Of a stretch of DNA of 64,000 nt, positions 37,392 through 49,318 are shown piece after piece. Within the stretch, counting starts at the first letter, position 1; each line of letters opens with the position of its first letter. The notes beneath the pieces were generated by a model that was given only the letters and a program-made list of their open reading frames with translations, was not told where the DNA came from and did no database searches. Source of the DNA: Myxacorys almedinensis A (GTDB taxonomy: Bacteria; Cyanobacteriota; Cyanobacteriia; Leptolyngbyales; Leptolyngbyaceae); assembly GCF_010091945.1 (NCBI RefSeq), contig NZ_WVIE01000001.1:124001-188000 (forward strand). Direction: 5' to 3'. The translations under genes and the position numbers were made by a program.

Positions 37392-38159
37392 CTAATCCCT
37401 TTCTTCTAGCGCACCCAGCATATGGAGGATGCGATCGCCATCTTCTAAATTTCCGGCAATCCGGCGCACCGGTTTTGGATACACCTTGACCAACGTCGGC
37501 GTTGCCGCCACCTGATCTAATTCTGCTTGCTCTGGATGCTTAAAAATATCAATAACTTTCAAGGTATAAGGCGATTCTAGAGACTGCTCTAGCAGTTCGT
37601 GCAAGTTCTGCAAAATGCGCTGAGTTGTGGCACTATAGCCAGACACAAACAACCGCAACACATAGCCTTGAGGGTAGGGAGAGGCAAAAATTTGGGGGGG
37701 ACTTGGCTGAGCAAAGGCAGGCGGCGAGTTAAGTTCAGCTTCTAGGCGAAACACTAAATCGTGATTTTCCCAAAGCTGAGGAAACTGATGCTGATATTGA
37801 TCGATCACGACCGGGTCGCACAGACCTTCAGGGGGGGGAGCCATCTGCCAGTTAACGTCAGTTTCAAAGACGGCATTGAGCAGCGATCGATAGCGAAACA
37901 CAGGTGGGTAGGCTTCGGCAAAGGTGCGCGTCTGTTGGGTTTTGGCGTCAAACCAGCGATCGAGGGTTGCGGTGTAGCAGGGCACGAGAAAATGAGGCGG
38001 TTCAGGCAGTTCTAGAAGATCTTGCAGGGCTGTGCATAAGTTAAGATGCCAGCGCCCTCGCTTGCCCGGATCGATGCAATACACCAGATCGCCACTTGGT
38101 GTAAACAGTGCGATGCCCTTGAAAAGAGAAGGAACCGATCGTTTGAAACTGGTATTCAA
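37392..38159 (-). CDS. Protein with C-terminal KaiB-fold domain and novel N-terminal domain
   Basis: 255 residues. The C-terminal 90 residues align with KaiB: YVLRLFVSGYSATTQRILQN, then SPYTLKVIDIFKHPEQAE, ATPTLVKVYPKPVRRIAGNL, comparable to KaiB's [57 protein letters not shown]. The first 160 residues are a separate domain (FKGIALFTPSGDLVYCIDP, RWHLNLCTALQDLLELPEPP, HFLVPCYTATLDRWFD) that I do not recognise. There is no His-kinase domain as in SasA. It precedes cofH by three bases. A role in clock or redox signalling can only be guessed. Confidence 0.8.
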   Translation of the reverse strand: MNTSFKRSVPSLFKGIALFTPSGDLVYCIDPGKRGRWHLNLCTALQDLLELPEPPHFLVPCYTATLDRWFDAKTQQTRTFAEAYPPVFRYRSLLNAVFETDVNWQMAPPPEGLCDPVVIDQYQHQFPQLWENHDLVFRLEAELNSPPAFAQPSPPQIFASPYPQGYVLRLFVSGYSATTQRILQNLHELLEQSLESPYTLKVIDIFKHPEQAELDQVAATPTLVKVYPKPVRRIAGNLEDGDRILHMLGALEERD

Positions 38160-38270
38160 GGACAGAATAGGACAACGCCAAGGGTGAGGACTGACTAGAA
38201 GGTAACTCTCTTATACAATAAGCTGACAATTTATTATTGGTAATTCGTAATTTGTAATAGAAGCCTTACC

Positions 38271-40412
<2,142 letters not shown>

Positions 40413-40518
40413 TTAGGGCAACTAAAGCTTACGTCAGTATTCAAAGACTAAAATCTATCAAAATTCTAGCACAAATGGCTTATAAGCGATTTCTAGGCAG
40501 TTTCGTAGGAGGTTTGAA

Positions 40519-41517
40519 ATGGGGATCGATCAGTCTATTTTGCCTCAAATGGAAGAAAACGATCCACAGGGTTTAGATGACTTAGCGAGGCATACATTTG
40601 TACCATCTCTTATTATACTCTGCGGCGCAACGGCGTCGGGAAAGTCTAGTCTGGCGATCGCAGTGGCTCAGCGTTTGCATTCAATCATCATTAGTGCAGA
40701 TTCGCGCCAAGTGTATCGAGAGTTTAACATCGGAACGGCAAAACCGACCCCGCGAGAGCAAAATCTGGTGCCGCACTATTTGATCGATCTTTGTGAACCC
40801 ACAGAAACACTGACGGTGGCGGAGTTTCAGGAGATGGCAACCAGCCTGATTGAGCGCAGGAAGACCCCCGATGTGGGCGCGGCAGGCTGTCCGTTGCTGG
40901 TGGGGGGCACGGGGCTGTATATCAAGTCGATCGTGCGGGGCATGAAGATTCCCAGGGTTGCGCCTCAACCAGAGTTGCGATCGCAGCTTCAACCCCTTGG
41001 GCAATCTCACCTCCACGCGCTATTACATCAGGTTGATCCGGTCTCTGCAAGGCGCATTCATGCCAACGATCAGGTCAGAACGCTAAGAGCGCTAGAAGTT
41101 TTTTATGTGACGGGTCGCCCAATTTCGGAGCAGCAGGGCGAAACTCCGCCCACCTATCCAATCTTACAAATTGGCTTAGAATCGCACCGCTTAGATCAAC
41201 GGATCGAGCAACGCACCGCCCAAATGCTTGACATGGGATTTAAAACCGAAGTGCAAATGCTGTGTGAGAAGTATGGTGAAGATTTGCCGTTGCTCAGCAC
41301 CTTGGGCTACAGCGAGATGAAGCAGTATTTGCGCGGCGACATTTCGCTAGATCACGCAACCCAATTGATCGGGTTGCACACCCGACAATTTGCCAAACGT
41401 CAGCGCACTTGGTTTCGGGTCGATCCGACGATCGAATGGTTTGATGCCGATGCGCCAGATTTGCTAGAGCAGGTTTGGCAACGGGTCACGCAGTTTTTGC
41501 AGGCTGATACAAAATGA
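40519..41517 (+). CDS. miaA: tRNA dimethylallyltransferase
   Basis: 332 residues. The ATG at 40519 follows a good AGGAGGT ribosome site and gives a 30-residue N-terminal extension before the P-loop CGATASGKSSLA (36-44). DSRQVYREFNIGTAKP, VPHYLIDL, VGGTGLYIKSIVRG, and the tRNA-binding QFAKRQRTWFR are all kept. MiaA places a dimethylallyl group on N6 of A37 in tRNAs reading UNN codons, improving reading-frame keeping. Its 3' end overlaps the convergent VOC gene by 32 bp. Confidence 0.95.
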   Translation: MGIDQSILPQMEENDPQGLDDLARHTFVPSLIILCGATASGKSSLAIAVAQRLHSIIISADSRQVYREFNIGTAKPTPREQNLVPHYLIDLCEPTETLTVAEFQEMATSLIERRKTPDVGAAGCPLLVGGTGLYIKSIVRGMKIPRVAPQPELRSQLQPLGQSHLHALLHQVDPVSARRIHANDQVRTLRALEVFYVTGRPISEQQGETPPTYPILQIGLESHRLDQRIEQRTAQMLDMGFKTEVQMLCEKYGEDLPLLSTLGYSEMKQYLRGDISLDHATQLIGLHTRQFAKRQRTWFRVDPTIEWFDADAPDLLEQVWQRVTQFLQADTK

Positions 41518-41851
41518 TGCGGTTGCCATCGGGGTCGTAGGCGTAGATTTCTCGACCGTGGGATGGGGAAAGAATCGCTCCGGGGGGGGGATAGCCGAGG
41601 GACGTCAGGTGCGCGATCGCATCCTCTAGCCGTTCGACTTCAAGACACAAGCTGACGAGGGGATAGGGCAGAGATCGCGCTTCAGAGGCACGGGGGTTGT
41701 AAAGCCCCACTCGCAGCCCCTCTACTTGAAATTCTGCGTAACTCCCAGGCGCATAAACCGTAGGTTCTCGCTGGAAGATCTGACGATAAAACGCCGACGA
41801 TCGCTCAAAATCTGCTGCTGCGATCGCCACTAGCGCCCGTTTGATGTTCAT
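41486..41851 (-). CDS. VOC (glyoxalase/bleomycin-resistance fold) protein
   Basis: 121 residues. One compact VOC domain: INIKRALVAIAAADFERSSAFY at the N-terminus, EPTVYAPGSYAEFQVEGLRVGLY, VSLCLEVERLEDAIAHLTSLG, and HGREIYAYDPDGNRIILYQP at the end, where the Tyr/Asp/Glu positions often bind metal. The substrate cannot be told; the family includes glyoxalases, dioxygenases and resistance proteins. It is convergent with miaA and the coding ends overlap by 32 bp, which is unusual but not rare. Confidence 0.85.
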   Translation of the reverse strand: MNIKRALVAIAAADFERSSAFYRQIFQREPTVYAPGSYAEFQVEGLRVGLYNPRASEARSLPYPLVSLCLEVERLEDAIAHLTSLGYPPPGAILSPSHGREIYAYDPDGNRIILYQPAKTA

Positions 41852-41939
41852 ATTTTTTTTAGGTTCCTCTATCGAAACTCGGATGAAGGATGCCGCCTAA
41901 ATCGCTAAATTTGGGGGGAACCCTCTTGAGGATCTTGTC

Positions 41940-43022
41940 ATGACGGCTACACTCTCTGCTCCTCAGTCGATCGAAGCGTGGTTGGGCGATGAAGCGGAAG
42001 ACTTGCTGACCTATCAAGCAAAAGTCTCGAAAGAGATGCTGCATTTGCCCGGAGCGGATTTTGTCGATCGCATTTTTGTGCATAGCGATCGCTCTCCTCA
42101 AGTGCTGCGGAATTTGCAACAGCTTTACTCAACGGGGCGCTTGGCAAATACGGGCTATCTGTCGATTTTGCCGGTTGATCAAGGCATCGAACACTCTGCG
42201 GGGGCATCGTTTGCGCCCAACCCCCTGTATTTTGATAGCGAGAATATTATCAAACTTGCGATCGCAGCAGAGTGCAATGCAGTGGCAACGACCCTTGGTG
42301 TGCTTGGCTCGGTAGCTCGCAAATACGCTCACAAGATTCCGTTTATCACAAAAATTAACCACAACGAACTGTTGACCTACCCCAACCAAGCCGACCAAAT
42401 TTTGTTTGCCTCGGTCGAGCAAGCGTGGAATTTAGGCTCGGTGGCGATCGGGGCAACGATTTATTTCGGTTCGGAAAGCTCGTCGCGGCAGATTCAAGAA
42501 ATTAGTCGGGCGTTTGCCCGCGCTCATGAGTTGGGCATGGCGACGATTCTCTGGTGCTATTTGCGAAACCCGATGTTCAAGCAAGACAAAGACTATCACC
42601 TCGCTGGCGATTTGAGTGGACAAGCCAATCACTTGGGGGTCACGATCGAAGCTGACATTATCAAGCAAAAGCTCCCCGAATATAACAACGGCTATGGCGC
42701 AGTGGAAAAAGCCACGGGTAAAAGCTACGGCAAAACCCACGATCGCATCTACACCGAGCTAACCAGCGATCATCCGATTGATCTGACGCGCTACCAAGTG
42801 TTGAACTGCTATGCCGGACGGGCGGGGCTAATTAATTCGGGGGGTGCGTCAGGAAAATCTGACTTTGCCGAAGCCATCCGGACGGCGGTGATCAACAAAC
42901 GTGCAGGCGGAACTGGCTTAATTTCGGGTCGTAAAACCTTTCAACGCCCGTTTGAGGAAGGCGTGAACCTGTTCCAGGCGATTCAAGACGTGTATCTCTC
43001 GCCCAACGTGACGATCGCATAG
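41940..43022 (+). CDS. Class I fructose-bisphosphate aldolase
   Basis: 360 residues. The sequence follows the FbaB/DhnA type of class I aldolase: [99 protein letters not shown] and [14 protein letters not shown]. Schiff-base-forming Lys lies among the conserved KINHN or nearby strands. The enzyme splits fructose-1,6-bisphosphate in glycolysis and works in reverse in gluconeogenesis and the Calvin cycle; cyanobacteria often carry this next to a class II enzyme. It precedes the aminotransferase gene by 135 bp. Confidence 0.9.
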   Translation: MTATLSAPQSIEAWLGDEAEDLLTYQAKVSKEMLHLPGADFVDRIFVHSDRSPQVLRNLQQLYSTGRLANTGYLSILPVDQGIEHSAGASFAPNPLYFDSENIIKLAIAAECNAVATTLGVLGSVARKYAHKIPFITKINHNELLTYPNQADQILFASVEQAWNLGSVAIGATIYFGSESSSRQIQEISRAFARAHELGMATILWCYLRNPMFKQDKDYHLAGDLSGQANHLGVTIEADIIKQKLPEYNNGYGAVEKATGKSYGKTHDRIYTELTSDHPIDLTRYQVLNCYAGRAGLINSGGASGKSDFAEAIRTAVINKRAGGTGLISGRKTFQRPFEEGVNLFQAIQDVYLSPNVTIA

Positions 43023-43157
43023 GTTGGAAGACGACGTTAATTTAGCGTTAAGGTTTCGCAGCCAAGAATTAAGGTTTGAGGTAAAATCCTCTAGAATCCA
43101 CGCTGACGTGAGCGAGGTTGTGGGTTCGATTTTTCACTCAAACTTTATTTTTTTAAT

Positions 43158-44324
43158 ATGAAGTTGGCAGCACGGGTCAGTCAGGTTACGCCCTCGTTAA
43201 CGCTTGCGATCGATGCAAAAGCCAAAGCGATGAAGCGCGATGGTGTTGATGTTTGTAGCTTTAGTGCCGGAGAGCCTGATTTCGACACGCCGGATCATAT
43301 TAAACAAGCGGCATCAGAGGCGCTGAAACAGGGAAAAACTCGCTATGGTCCGGCGGCGGGAGAGCCGAAACTCAGAGATGCGATCGCGCTTAAGCTGCAA
43401 ACAGACAACCAGCTTTGCTACAGCGCCGAAAATATTATCGTCACCAACGGCGGCAAGCATTCGCTCTATGGCTTGATGATGGCGCTGATTGAGCCGGGAG
43501 ACGAGGTGATCATTCCGGTGCCGTTTTGGGTGAGCTATCCCGAAATGGTGAAACTGGCGGGCGGCACGCCGGTAATGGTGAATACGACTGCCGCCGCGCA
43601 CTACAAAATTACGCCGGATCAACTTCGCGCCGCGATCACCCCTAAAACGAAACTATTTGTCTTAAACTCGCCGTCCAATCCTACAGGCATGGTGTATACG
43701 CCGGGTGAGATTCGCGCGATCGCTCAGGTAATTGTGGAAAATGACATTCTCGTGGTGTCAGACGAAATCTACGAAAAGCTGCTGTATGATGGAGCCGACC
43801 ATCTCAGCATTGGAGCCGCGAGTCCAGAAGTCTTCGATCGCACGATCATCAGTCATGGATTTGCCAAAGCGTATTCGATGACCGGATGGCGAGTTGGGTA
43901 TTTAGCGGCTCCGGTAGAGATTATTAAAGCGGCGACCAAGATTCAAGGACACAGCACCTCGAATGTGTGTACATTTGCTCAATACGGTGCGATCGCAGCA
44001 TATCAAGGATCTCAAGACTGTGTTGAACAGATGCGGCAAGCGTTTGCAGAACGGCGTCAGGTCATCGTTGATCTGGTTAAAGCAATGCCCGGATTAACCT
44101 GCATCAAGCCCGATGGTGCCTTTTATTTATTGATCAACATCAGCAAGGTGGGGATGACATCTCTAGACTTTTGCGATCAGCTATTGACCGACCATCAGGT
44201 TGCTGCCATTCCCGGAATTGCGTTTGGCACAGATGATCATATTCGGTTGTCTTACGCAACAGATTTGACCACGATCGAACGGGGGATGGAACGGCTGTCT
44301 GCCTTTGTGACATCCAAGGTTTGA
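43158..44324 (+). CDS. PLP-dependent aspartate aminotransferase (class I)
   Basis: 388 residues, ATG start. Aminotransferase class I landmarks: [66 protein letters not shown], and the PLP lysine in [19 protein letters not shown]. The cyanobacterial/bacterial AspAT type Ib is the closest match, which exchanges amino groups between aspartate and 2-oxoglutarate and often accepts prephenate. The gene is monocistronic with 110 bp before the DUF1823 gene. Confidence 0.9.
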   Translation: MKLAARVSQVTPSLTLAIDAKAKAMKRDGVDVCSFSAGEPDFDTPDHIKQAASEALKQGKTRYGPAAGEPKLRDAIALKLQTDNQLCYSAENIIVTNGGKHSLYGLMMALIEPGDEVIIPVPFWVSYPEMVKLAGGTPVMVNTTAAAHYKITPDQLRAAITPKTKLFVLNSPSNPTGMVYTPGEIRAIAQVIVENDILVVSDEIYEKLLYDGADHLSIGAASPEVFDRTIISHGFAKAYSMTGWRVGYLAAPVEIIKAATKIQGHSTSNVCTFAQYGAIAAYQGSQDCVEQMRQAFAERRQVIVDLVKAMPGLTCIKPDGAFYLLINISKVGMTSLDFCDQLLTDHQVAAIPGIAFGTDDHIRLSYATDLTTIERGMERLSAFVTSKV

Positions 44325-44432
44325 GACCAATTTCAGATCTGGCTGAATGCAGTCCTTTGCACCTCTGACATTGATCAAGCTGATCGCGGCGTCTTATGCT
44401 TTGAACTAAACCTCAACGATCGCAGGTCTCCC

Positions 44433-44798
44433 ATGTCCGATTTGCCGCCGCTCACCACCGATACGATTTGGGCAATTCTCAATGACACCCTCGACGATGA
44501 AACGGTCAATCGTCTGGTATGGCAATGTTTAGGCTATCGCTACGACCAATCTTGGGCAAATACAACCGTCCATGCTGAGTGGCGAGACCCCTATCCCAAA
44601 CCGCCCAACTTTATCGAAAGCCGTCCGGCAACGGTAAAACTTACCCGCTCGATTCCCGCCGAGCACAAACAACTCCTCAAAGAAAAGCTCGGCTTCTCAG
44701 GCTATAAAGTTGACGAACTGATTCCCCGCAAAACCAGACGAGCCACAATGGCAAACTGGCTGCTAAGCTACATGCAGCAAAATGGGATTAGCATTTAA
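44433..44798 (+). CDS. DUF1823 family protein
   Basis: 121 residues, ATG start. It matches DUF1823: LTTDTIWAILNDTLDDETVN, LVWQCLGYRYD, AEWRDPYPKPPNFIESRPATV, KLGFSGYKVDELIPRKTRRA. The family is restricted to cyanobacteria and plastids and has no known role. It has no membrane segment or signal peptide. It leads a compact same-strand series with the 73-residue protein, bioF and the ABC permease (gaps 24 bp, then two 4-bp overlaps), suggesting a single operon. Confidence 0.88.
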   Translation: MSDLPPLTTDTIWAILNDTLDDETVNRLVWQCLGYRYDQSWANTTVHAEWRDPYPKPPNFIESRPATVKLTRSIPAEHKQLLKEKLGFSGYKVDELIPRKTRRATMANWLLSYMQQNGISI

Positions 44799-44822
44799 GT
44801 AGCGTTTAAGAAGGTTGGCAAA

Positions 44823-45044
44823 ATGGGAATTGAGCGTCGTATGTCTCGCACCATGTTTTTAGCCGAAGAAGTTGTGCAACTGCGGCAACTGTGCTTTACT
44901 CCTGGCAGAGTCTATCAGCCTGGGCACTACATTTCCGGAGAGTTGCCCGATGTTGCGTTTGAGATGGGTTTGGTTGATAAGTTGCCCCCCGTTCGTGGCA
45001 AAAGCGCTGAGCTTCGAGATGTCGAACCGGATGAGACGGCATGA
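44823..45044 (+). CDS. Small conserved hypothetical protein
   Basis: 73 residues; ATG with an AAGAAGG ribosome site eight bases upstream. A short acidic protein with [20 protein letters not shown] and [21 protein letters not shown]; no domain is recognised. Its stop codon overlaps the bioF start (ATGA at 45041-45044), which indicates translational coupling. A second ATG seven codons in could be the true start. Confidence 0.65.
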   Translation: MGIERRMSRTMFLAEEVVQLRQLCFTPGRVYQPGHYISGELPDVAFEMGLVDKLPPVRGKSAELRDVEPDETA

Positions 45045-46222
45045 CTTCCAGCCCTTACGCCTGGATTGAGCAATCTTTAGAAACAATCCATCGAGCGGGT
45101 TGGTATCGCCAAACCAGAGCAATTTCAGGTCGTCCGGGTGCAACTATTGAGTGTGACGGACGACGATATCTTAATTTTGCCAGCAATGACTATTTGGGAT
45201 TGGCAGGAGACGATCGCTTGATTCAAGCCGCGATCGCAGCTTTGCAAACCTATGGCACAGGCTCCACCGGGTCGCGGCTGCTCACCGGACATCGTACCCT
45301 CCATCGAGAATTGGAGATCGCCATCGCCTCGCTCAAACACACCGAAGATGCGATCGTCTTTAGCTCTGGATATTTGGCAAACTTGGGCGCGATCGCAACG
45401 CTGGTGGGCAAACGAGATTTGGTTCTGTCGGATCAATACAACCACTCCAGTTTGAGAAATGGCGCGATCGTCAGTGGCGCATCCGTTCTAGAATATGACC
45501 ACTGCAATGTTCAAGACTTAAAAATTAAACTATCTCAACAGCGAACCCATTTCCAGCACTGTCTCATTCTCACCGACAGCATATTTAGCATGGATGGCGA
45601 CCTCTGCCCCTTGCCCGAAATCTTAGAGCTAGCGGCTCAGTTTGAATGCATGGTGCTGGTTGATGAAGCCCATGCCACAGGCGTTATCGGCGCAACCGGG
45701 GCAGGATGTGTCGAGCATTTTGGGGGTAGATCGGCACTCGACACTTCGCGCTCTAGCGCCCCTGTGCAAATGGGCACGCTCAGCAAAGCGATCGGCAGTT
45801 TAGGCGGCTACGTTGCAGGCTCAGCTACCGTGATCGACTTTCTCCGCAATCGCGCCCCCAGTTGGATCTACACCACCGCCCTCTCTCCGGCTGATACGGC
45901 GGCTGCCTTAGAAGCGATTCGGATTGTGCAGCAAGAGCCACAGCGCCGCCAGCAGCTTTGGGATGCTGTCACGCGGCTCAAGACTTCTCTGCATCATCAC
46001 GCGCATCTCACCGTGTTGCCTTCCCAATCGCCGATTTTGTGCGTGCAGTTTCCAGAGGTGAAAAGCGCGCTAGCAGCAAGTCAAGCGCTGCAAGACCAGG
46101 GAATTTTTGCGCCTGCGATTCGTCCGCCGACGGTGCCGACCAGCCGAATTCGGCTAACGGTGATGGCAACCCATAGCGCTCAGCAGATCGATCGCTTAGC
46201 CACCGCTTTCGGTTTATTGTGA
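45041..46222 (+). CDS. bioF: 8-amino-7-oxononanoate synthase
   Basis: 393 residues. Alpha-oxoamine synthase signatures: [77 protein letters not shown] and the PLP-binding lysine in [17 protein letters not shown]. The enzyme condenses pimeloyl-ACP (or CoA) with L-alanine in biotin synthesis. Other bio genes are not nearby. It overlaps the upstream small gene by four bases and the downstream permease by four (GTGA), so the three are probably translated together. Confidence 0.93.
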   Translation: MTSSPYAWIEQSLETIHRAGWYRQTRAISGRPGATIECDGRRYLNFASNDYLGLAGDDRLIQAAIAALQTYGTGSTGSRLLTGHRTLHRELEIAIASLKHTEDAIVFSSGYLANLGAIATLVGKRDLVLSDQYNHSSLRNGAIVSGASVLEYDHCNVQDLKIKLSQQRTHFQHCLILTDSIFSMDGDLCPLPEILELAAQFECMVLVDEAHATGVIGATGAGCVEHFGGRSALDTSRSSAPVQMGTLSKAIGSLGGYVAGSATVIDFLRNRAPSWIYTTALSPADTAAALEAIRIVQQEPQRRQQLWDAVTRLKTSLHHHAHLTVLPSQSPILCVQFPEVKSALAASQALQDQGIFAPAIRPPTVPTSRIRLTVMATHSAQQIDRLATAFGLL

Positions 46223-47085
46223 GCCTTATGATTGCCATGAAGTGGACTGAGCAGCGAGCATTCCGGCGATTTTGGCAGTCGGTTTCGGGCAGAATTGGGT
46301 TGATTCTAACGATCGCATTGGTGATGCTGGCGATCGCGGCTCCCATCTTCCACCCATACAACCCGGCAACCGATCGAGACTACCTGGCAAGGCTTGTGCC
46401 TCCTAGTCCCACCCATTTTTTTGGAACCGATGGTTTAGGACGCGATGTCTTTACCCTGGTTTGGTATGGCATTCAGACATCGCTGCTCATTAGCCTGGTC
46501 TCTGTTGGGTTTGGAGCCACCCTTGGGCTGGTTTTAGGCTTAGTCGCCGGATATTTTCGAGGATGGTGGGAAATCGTCATTGGCTGGCTTACCGATATTA
46601 TGCTGGCGTTTCCGTCAATTTTGCTCGCGATCGCGATTGTTACCGTCACCAATCCCAGTCTTCAAAGCGTAATCATTGCCGTTGGCGTTGTGCAAATTCC
46701 GATTTACATTCGCCTCACTCGTAGCGTTGTTTTATCTCTGCGAGAACAAGAATTTGTCGAAGCCGCAAAAGCTTTAGGGGCAACCTCTTTGCACATTCTT
46801 TGGCGACATATTTTGCCAGCCAGCCTCACCCCCTTGGTCGTTCAAGCAACGCTTTCCCTCGGAACCGCTACATTAGAAGCAGCCGGACTCGGATTTTTAG
46901 GACTCGGCGCACAACCCCCCACCCCCGAACTCGGAACCTTACTCGCCGATGCGTTTCGGGGCGGTTACTCCCTTTCATCCCCGTGGACAACCCTCTTTCC
47001 CGGACTCGTGATCACCCTGATTGTGTTAGCATTCAACCTTTTAGGCGATGGCTTGCGAGATGCCTTCGATCCACGCACGCGCTAA
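46219..47085 (+). CDS. DppC/OppC-type ABC transporter permease
   Basis: 288 residues from a GTG that overlaps the bioF stop; ATGs at 46228 and 46237 are alternatives. The N-terminal membrane helix is in [20 protein letters not shown], then [17 protein letters not shown], which is typical of DppC. The EAA motif is [31 protein letters not shown], near residue 180, where the ATPase docks. The set serves for import of peptides or nickel; the other permease, the ATPases and the binding protein are elsewhere. It is the last gene of the DUF1823-bioF series. Confidence 0.88.
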   Translation: MSLMIAMKWTEQRAFRRFWQSVSGRIGLILTIALVMLAIAAPIFHPYNPATDRDYLARLVPPSPTHFFGTDGLGRDVFTLVWYGIQTSLLISLVSVGFGATLGLVLGLVAGYFRGWWEIVIGWLTDIMLAFPSILLAIAIVTVTNPSLQSVIIAVGVVQIPIYIRLTRSVVLSLREQEFVEAAKALGATSLHILWRHILPASLTPLVVQATLSLGTATLEAAGLGFLGLGAQPPTPELGTLLADAFRGGYSLSSPWTTLFPGLVITLIVLAFNLLGDGLRDAFDPRTR

Positions 47086-47184
47086 CCCTGTAGGGTATTA
47101 AATGTAAAGACCTCAATTCCAAGGTTTATCCCCACAGTTCCTCGTTCACCCTCAGCAAACTATCAATCCATCAACCTACGAATC

Positions 47185-47655
47185 ATGGACGACACGGAGC
47201 TTTTTCCCCTACTTGAAGCCCTCAAAAACCCCGATGAAGCGGTGCGGGCAGAGGCAACTCAAGCGCTGTGGCAGATCTGGTTTGGTCAGAAAGGGGCGGC
47301 AGGGTTGCAAACTTTACAACGAGCGCAAGTCTTGCTAGAAGCCGGAGAAGCAGACCAATCGGAGGCGGTTCTCTCGGAAGTGATCGAGCAGATGCCCGAT
47401 TTTGCAGAAGCCTGGAACCGGCGAGCGGTCTTGCATTTTGTGCAAGGCAACTATCGAAAAGCGATCGCAGACTGCCATCACGCGATCGCGCTTGTCCCCG
47501 TTCATTTTGGGGCGCTGCATGGGTTGGGTTTGTGCCTCGCATCGGTGGGCGAATACCGAGAAGCCATTCAGGCGTTCCGACGGGCGCTAGAAATTCAGCC
47601 CTATGCGATCGAAAATCAAAAGCTCATCTTTGAATGCACCGCTAAACTTTCGTAG
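47185..47655 (+). CDS. TPR protein
   Basis: 156 residues, ATG start. The N-terminal 35 residues (LLEALKNPDEAVRAEATQALWQ) look like a HEAT-type helix pair. The remainder is three TPR units: LQRAQVLLEAGEADQSEAVLSEVI, AEAWNRRAVLHFVQGNYRKAIADC and FGALHGLGLCLASVGEYREAIQAF. A soluble protein-binding module of unknown partner. It begins 100 bp after the permease on the same strand and is followed by a 14-bp tandem repeat. Confidence 0.85.
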   Translation: MDDTELFPLLEALKNPDEAVRAEATQALWQIWFGQKGAAGLQTLQRAQVLLEAGEADQSEAVLSEVIEQMPDFAEAWNRRAVLHFVQGNYRKAIADCHHAIALVPVHFGALHGLGLCLASVGEYREAIQAFRRALEIQPYAIENQKLIFECTAKLS

Positions 47656-47660
47656 AAAGA

Positions 47661-47702
47661 CTGGTGTTGAAGAACTGGTGTTGAAGAACTGGTGTTGAAG
47701 AA
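47661..47702. repeat. 14-bp tandem repeat, three copies
   Basis: CTGGTGTTGAAGAA is repeated three times head to tail, directly after the TPR stop codon and before grxC. The unit is not a multiple of three and is non-coding. A slippage-prone short tandem repeat. Confidence 0.9.
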
Positions 47703-47729
47703 CTCTCATAGAAAAACTCGTGTAAAAGG

Positions 47730-48047
47730 ATGCTGCTCACCATGCAATTTTTCGATTTTCTCCTAGGACGACCCTCTCCTCACCTCACCTCAACCGTTGA
47801 AATCTACACATGGCAAACCTGCCCCTATTGCATTCGTGCCAAACTGCTGCTGCGCTGGAAAGGCGTGAAGTTTACCGACTACAAAATTGATGGAGACGGA
47901 GCCGCCAGAGTTAAGATGGCAACTCGCGCCCAGGGTCGGCGCACCGTTCCGCAAATTTTCATCAACGACCAGCCCATCGGTGGCTGCGATGAGTTATATG
48001 CCCTTGATCGGGCTGGAAAACTTGATCCCTTGTTGGAGAAGGCATGA
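47730..48047 (+). CDS. grxC: Glutaredoxin 3
   Basis: 105 residues; ATG at 47730 (a second ATG four codons on is possible). The thioredoxin-fold domain has VEIYTWQTCPYCIRAKLLL with the dithiol site CPYC, the cis-proline segment RRTVPQIFINDQPIGGCDEL, and the C-terminal GKLDPLL. The protein uses glutathione to reduce disulfides and mixed glutathione disulfides. In cyanobacteria it is often next to gshB; here that gene is absent. It has its own spacing (about 75 bp) after the TPR gene. Confidence 0.92.
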   Translation: MLLTMQFFDFLLGRPSPHLTSTVEIYTWQTCPYCIRAKLLLRWKGVKFTDYKIDGDGAARVKMATRAQGRRTVPQIFINDQPIGGCDELYALDRAGKLDPLLEKA

Positions 48048-48133
48048 TTGAGGCAAAGGTGGCAGCCCTGCCTACAAGCTGCGATGTTCCAACCTTAGTG
48101 TTCTGTATTTAATGGTTTACAGAGGGTGTTGCC

Positions 48134-49213
48134 ATGTCTAATCTGCGATCGCTCAAGGTGTTATTGCTATCTACGCCGGTGGGGGCGATCGGGTCTGGGT
48201 TGGGGGGCGGCGTTGAGTTGACGTTACAAAGCGTGGCGCGATCGCTGCTTCGACGGGGGCACAGCATCACCGTGGTTGCGCCCCAAGGCTCAGTCTTAGA
48301 CGGTATCTCGCTGGTCGAGATTCCTGGCAACCTGCAACTCACTGCCCAAACGGGGGGGCGCAACGACCTGATCACGCTGCCCGAAAACTCTGTGTTGGGC
48401 AATATGTGGAACTATGCGCGGCAGGTGCAGCACGAGTATGATCTGCTGTTTAACTTTGCCTATGATTGGTTGCCGTTTTATTTAACGCCTTTTTTTGATC
48501 GAGCGATCGCACACCTAGTCAGCATGGGATCGCTCACGGATGCGATGGATCAGATCATCGAAACCGTCGCGCAGGAGTTTCCCACCACGATCGGCGTCCA
48601 TAGCAGGGCGCAGGCTGAGACCTTTCAATTTTCGGATCGGTGTTTCAATATCAAGAACGGCTTTGATCTGTCGGCTTATCACTTTTGCGCTCAGCCCAAA
48701 CAGCATTTGGCATGGGTCGGGCGGATTGCCCCCGAAAAAGGATTAGAAGATGCGATCGCGGCGGTTCAGAAGACAAACATTCCGCTCAAAATTTGGGGAG
48801 TGATTCAGGATCACGTTTATTGGCAGCAGATTTTGGCAACCTATCCGACAGCGCCGATGGAATACGCAGGCTTTTTGCCCACTGACCAATTTCAGCAGGT
48901 GTTGGGAGAGTCTCGTGCTTTGCTGATGACGCCCCACTGGGTCGAGGCGTTTGGCAACGTCGCGATCGAGGCGCTAGCGTGCGGTGTGCCGGTGATTGCC
49001 TATCGGCGGGGCGGGCCGGCAGAGATTGTGCAAGATGGCAAAACGGGGTGGCTGGTTGAGCCAGATCGGGTGGATGACTTGGTGAGCGCGATCGCAAACA
49101 TCGATTTAATTGATCGTTCTACCTGCCGACAGCACGCTGAGACCGACTATTCTTTAGAAGCGTTGGGCGATCGCTTAGAAGCCTGGTTTGCTCAGATTTT
49201 GAAATTAAGCTAG
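48134..49213 (+). CDS. Family 4 glycosyltransferase, possibly UDP-glucose:tetrahydrobiopterin type
   Basis: 359 residues, GT-B fold. The N-terminus is KVLLLSTPVGAIGSGLGGGVELTLQS, and the donor-binding C-terminal half has HLAWVGRIAPEKGLEDAIAA, WVEAFGNVAIEALACGVPVIAY and RRGGPAEIVQDGKTGWLVEP, with the EX7E-type glutamate in the ALA segment. The opening STPVGxxGSGxGGGVELTL resembles, from memory, the Synechococcus enzyme that glucosylates tetrahydrobiopterin, so that is a candidate. The stop TAG at 49211 is itself the first three bases of dispersed repeat copy 2. Confidence 0.8.
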   Translation: MSNLRSLKVLLLSTPVGAIGSGLGGGVELTLQSVARSLLRRGHSITVVAPQGSVLDGISLVEIPGNLQLTAQTGGRNDLITLPENSVLGNMWNYARQVQHEYDLLFNFAYDWLPFYLTPFFDRAIAHLVSMGSLTDAMDQIIETVAQEFPTTIGVHSRAQAETFQFSDRCFNIKNGFDLSAYHFCAQPKQHLAWVGRIAPEKGLEDAIAAVQKTNIPLKIWGVIQDHVYWQQILATYPTAPMEYAGFLPTDQFQQVLGESRALLMTPHWVEAFGNVAIEALACGVPVIAYRRGGPAEIVQDGKTGWLVEPDRVDDLVSAIANIDLIDRSTCRQHAETDYSLEALGDRLEAWFAQILKLS

Positions 49214-49313
49214 CAGTCTGTCAAGGCTGAAATCAGCGGTAGATGGGGACATGAGTGCATGGGTAACATCTCCCCTCTCTCCCCCTCTCTCCCTCTCCCC
49301 TCCCCCCTCAACT
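49211..49313 (+). repeat. Dispersed repeat, copy 2
   Basis: TAGCAGTCTGTCAAGGCTGAAAT begins in step with copy 1 (TAGCGGTCTGTCAAGG). ATGGGTAACATCTCC follows, and then a run of CCCTCTCTCC-type units to CTCAACTT. It occupies the space between the glycosyltransferase and the LD-carboxypeptidase, reading into the start region of the latter. Confidence 0.75.
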
Positions 49314-49318
49314 TAAAT

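Noticed and set aside
43080-43150. Possible tRNA (GGTTCGATTTTTCACTC resembles a T-arm)
   Set aside because: No acceptor stem, D-arm or anticodon arm could be paired around it.
49259-49318. Earlier start of the LD-carboxypeptidase
   Set aside because: The additional residues (Ser/Pro/Leu low complexity) come from the dispersed repeat's pyrimidine block.
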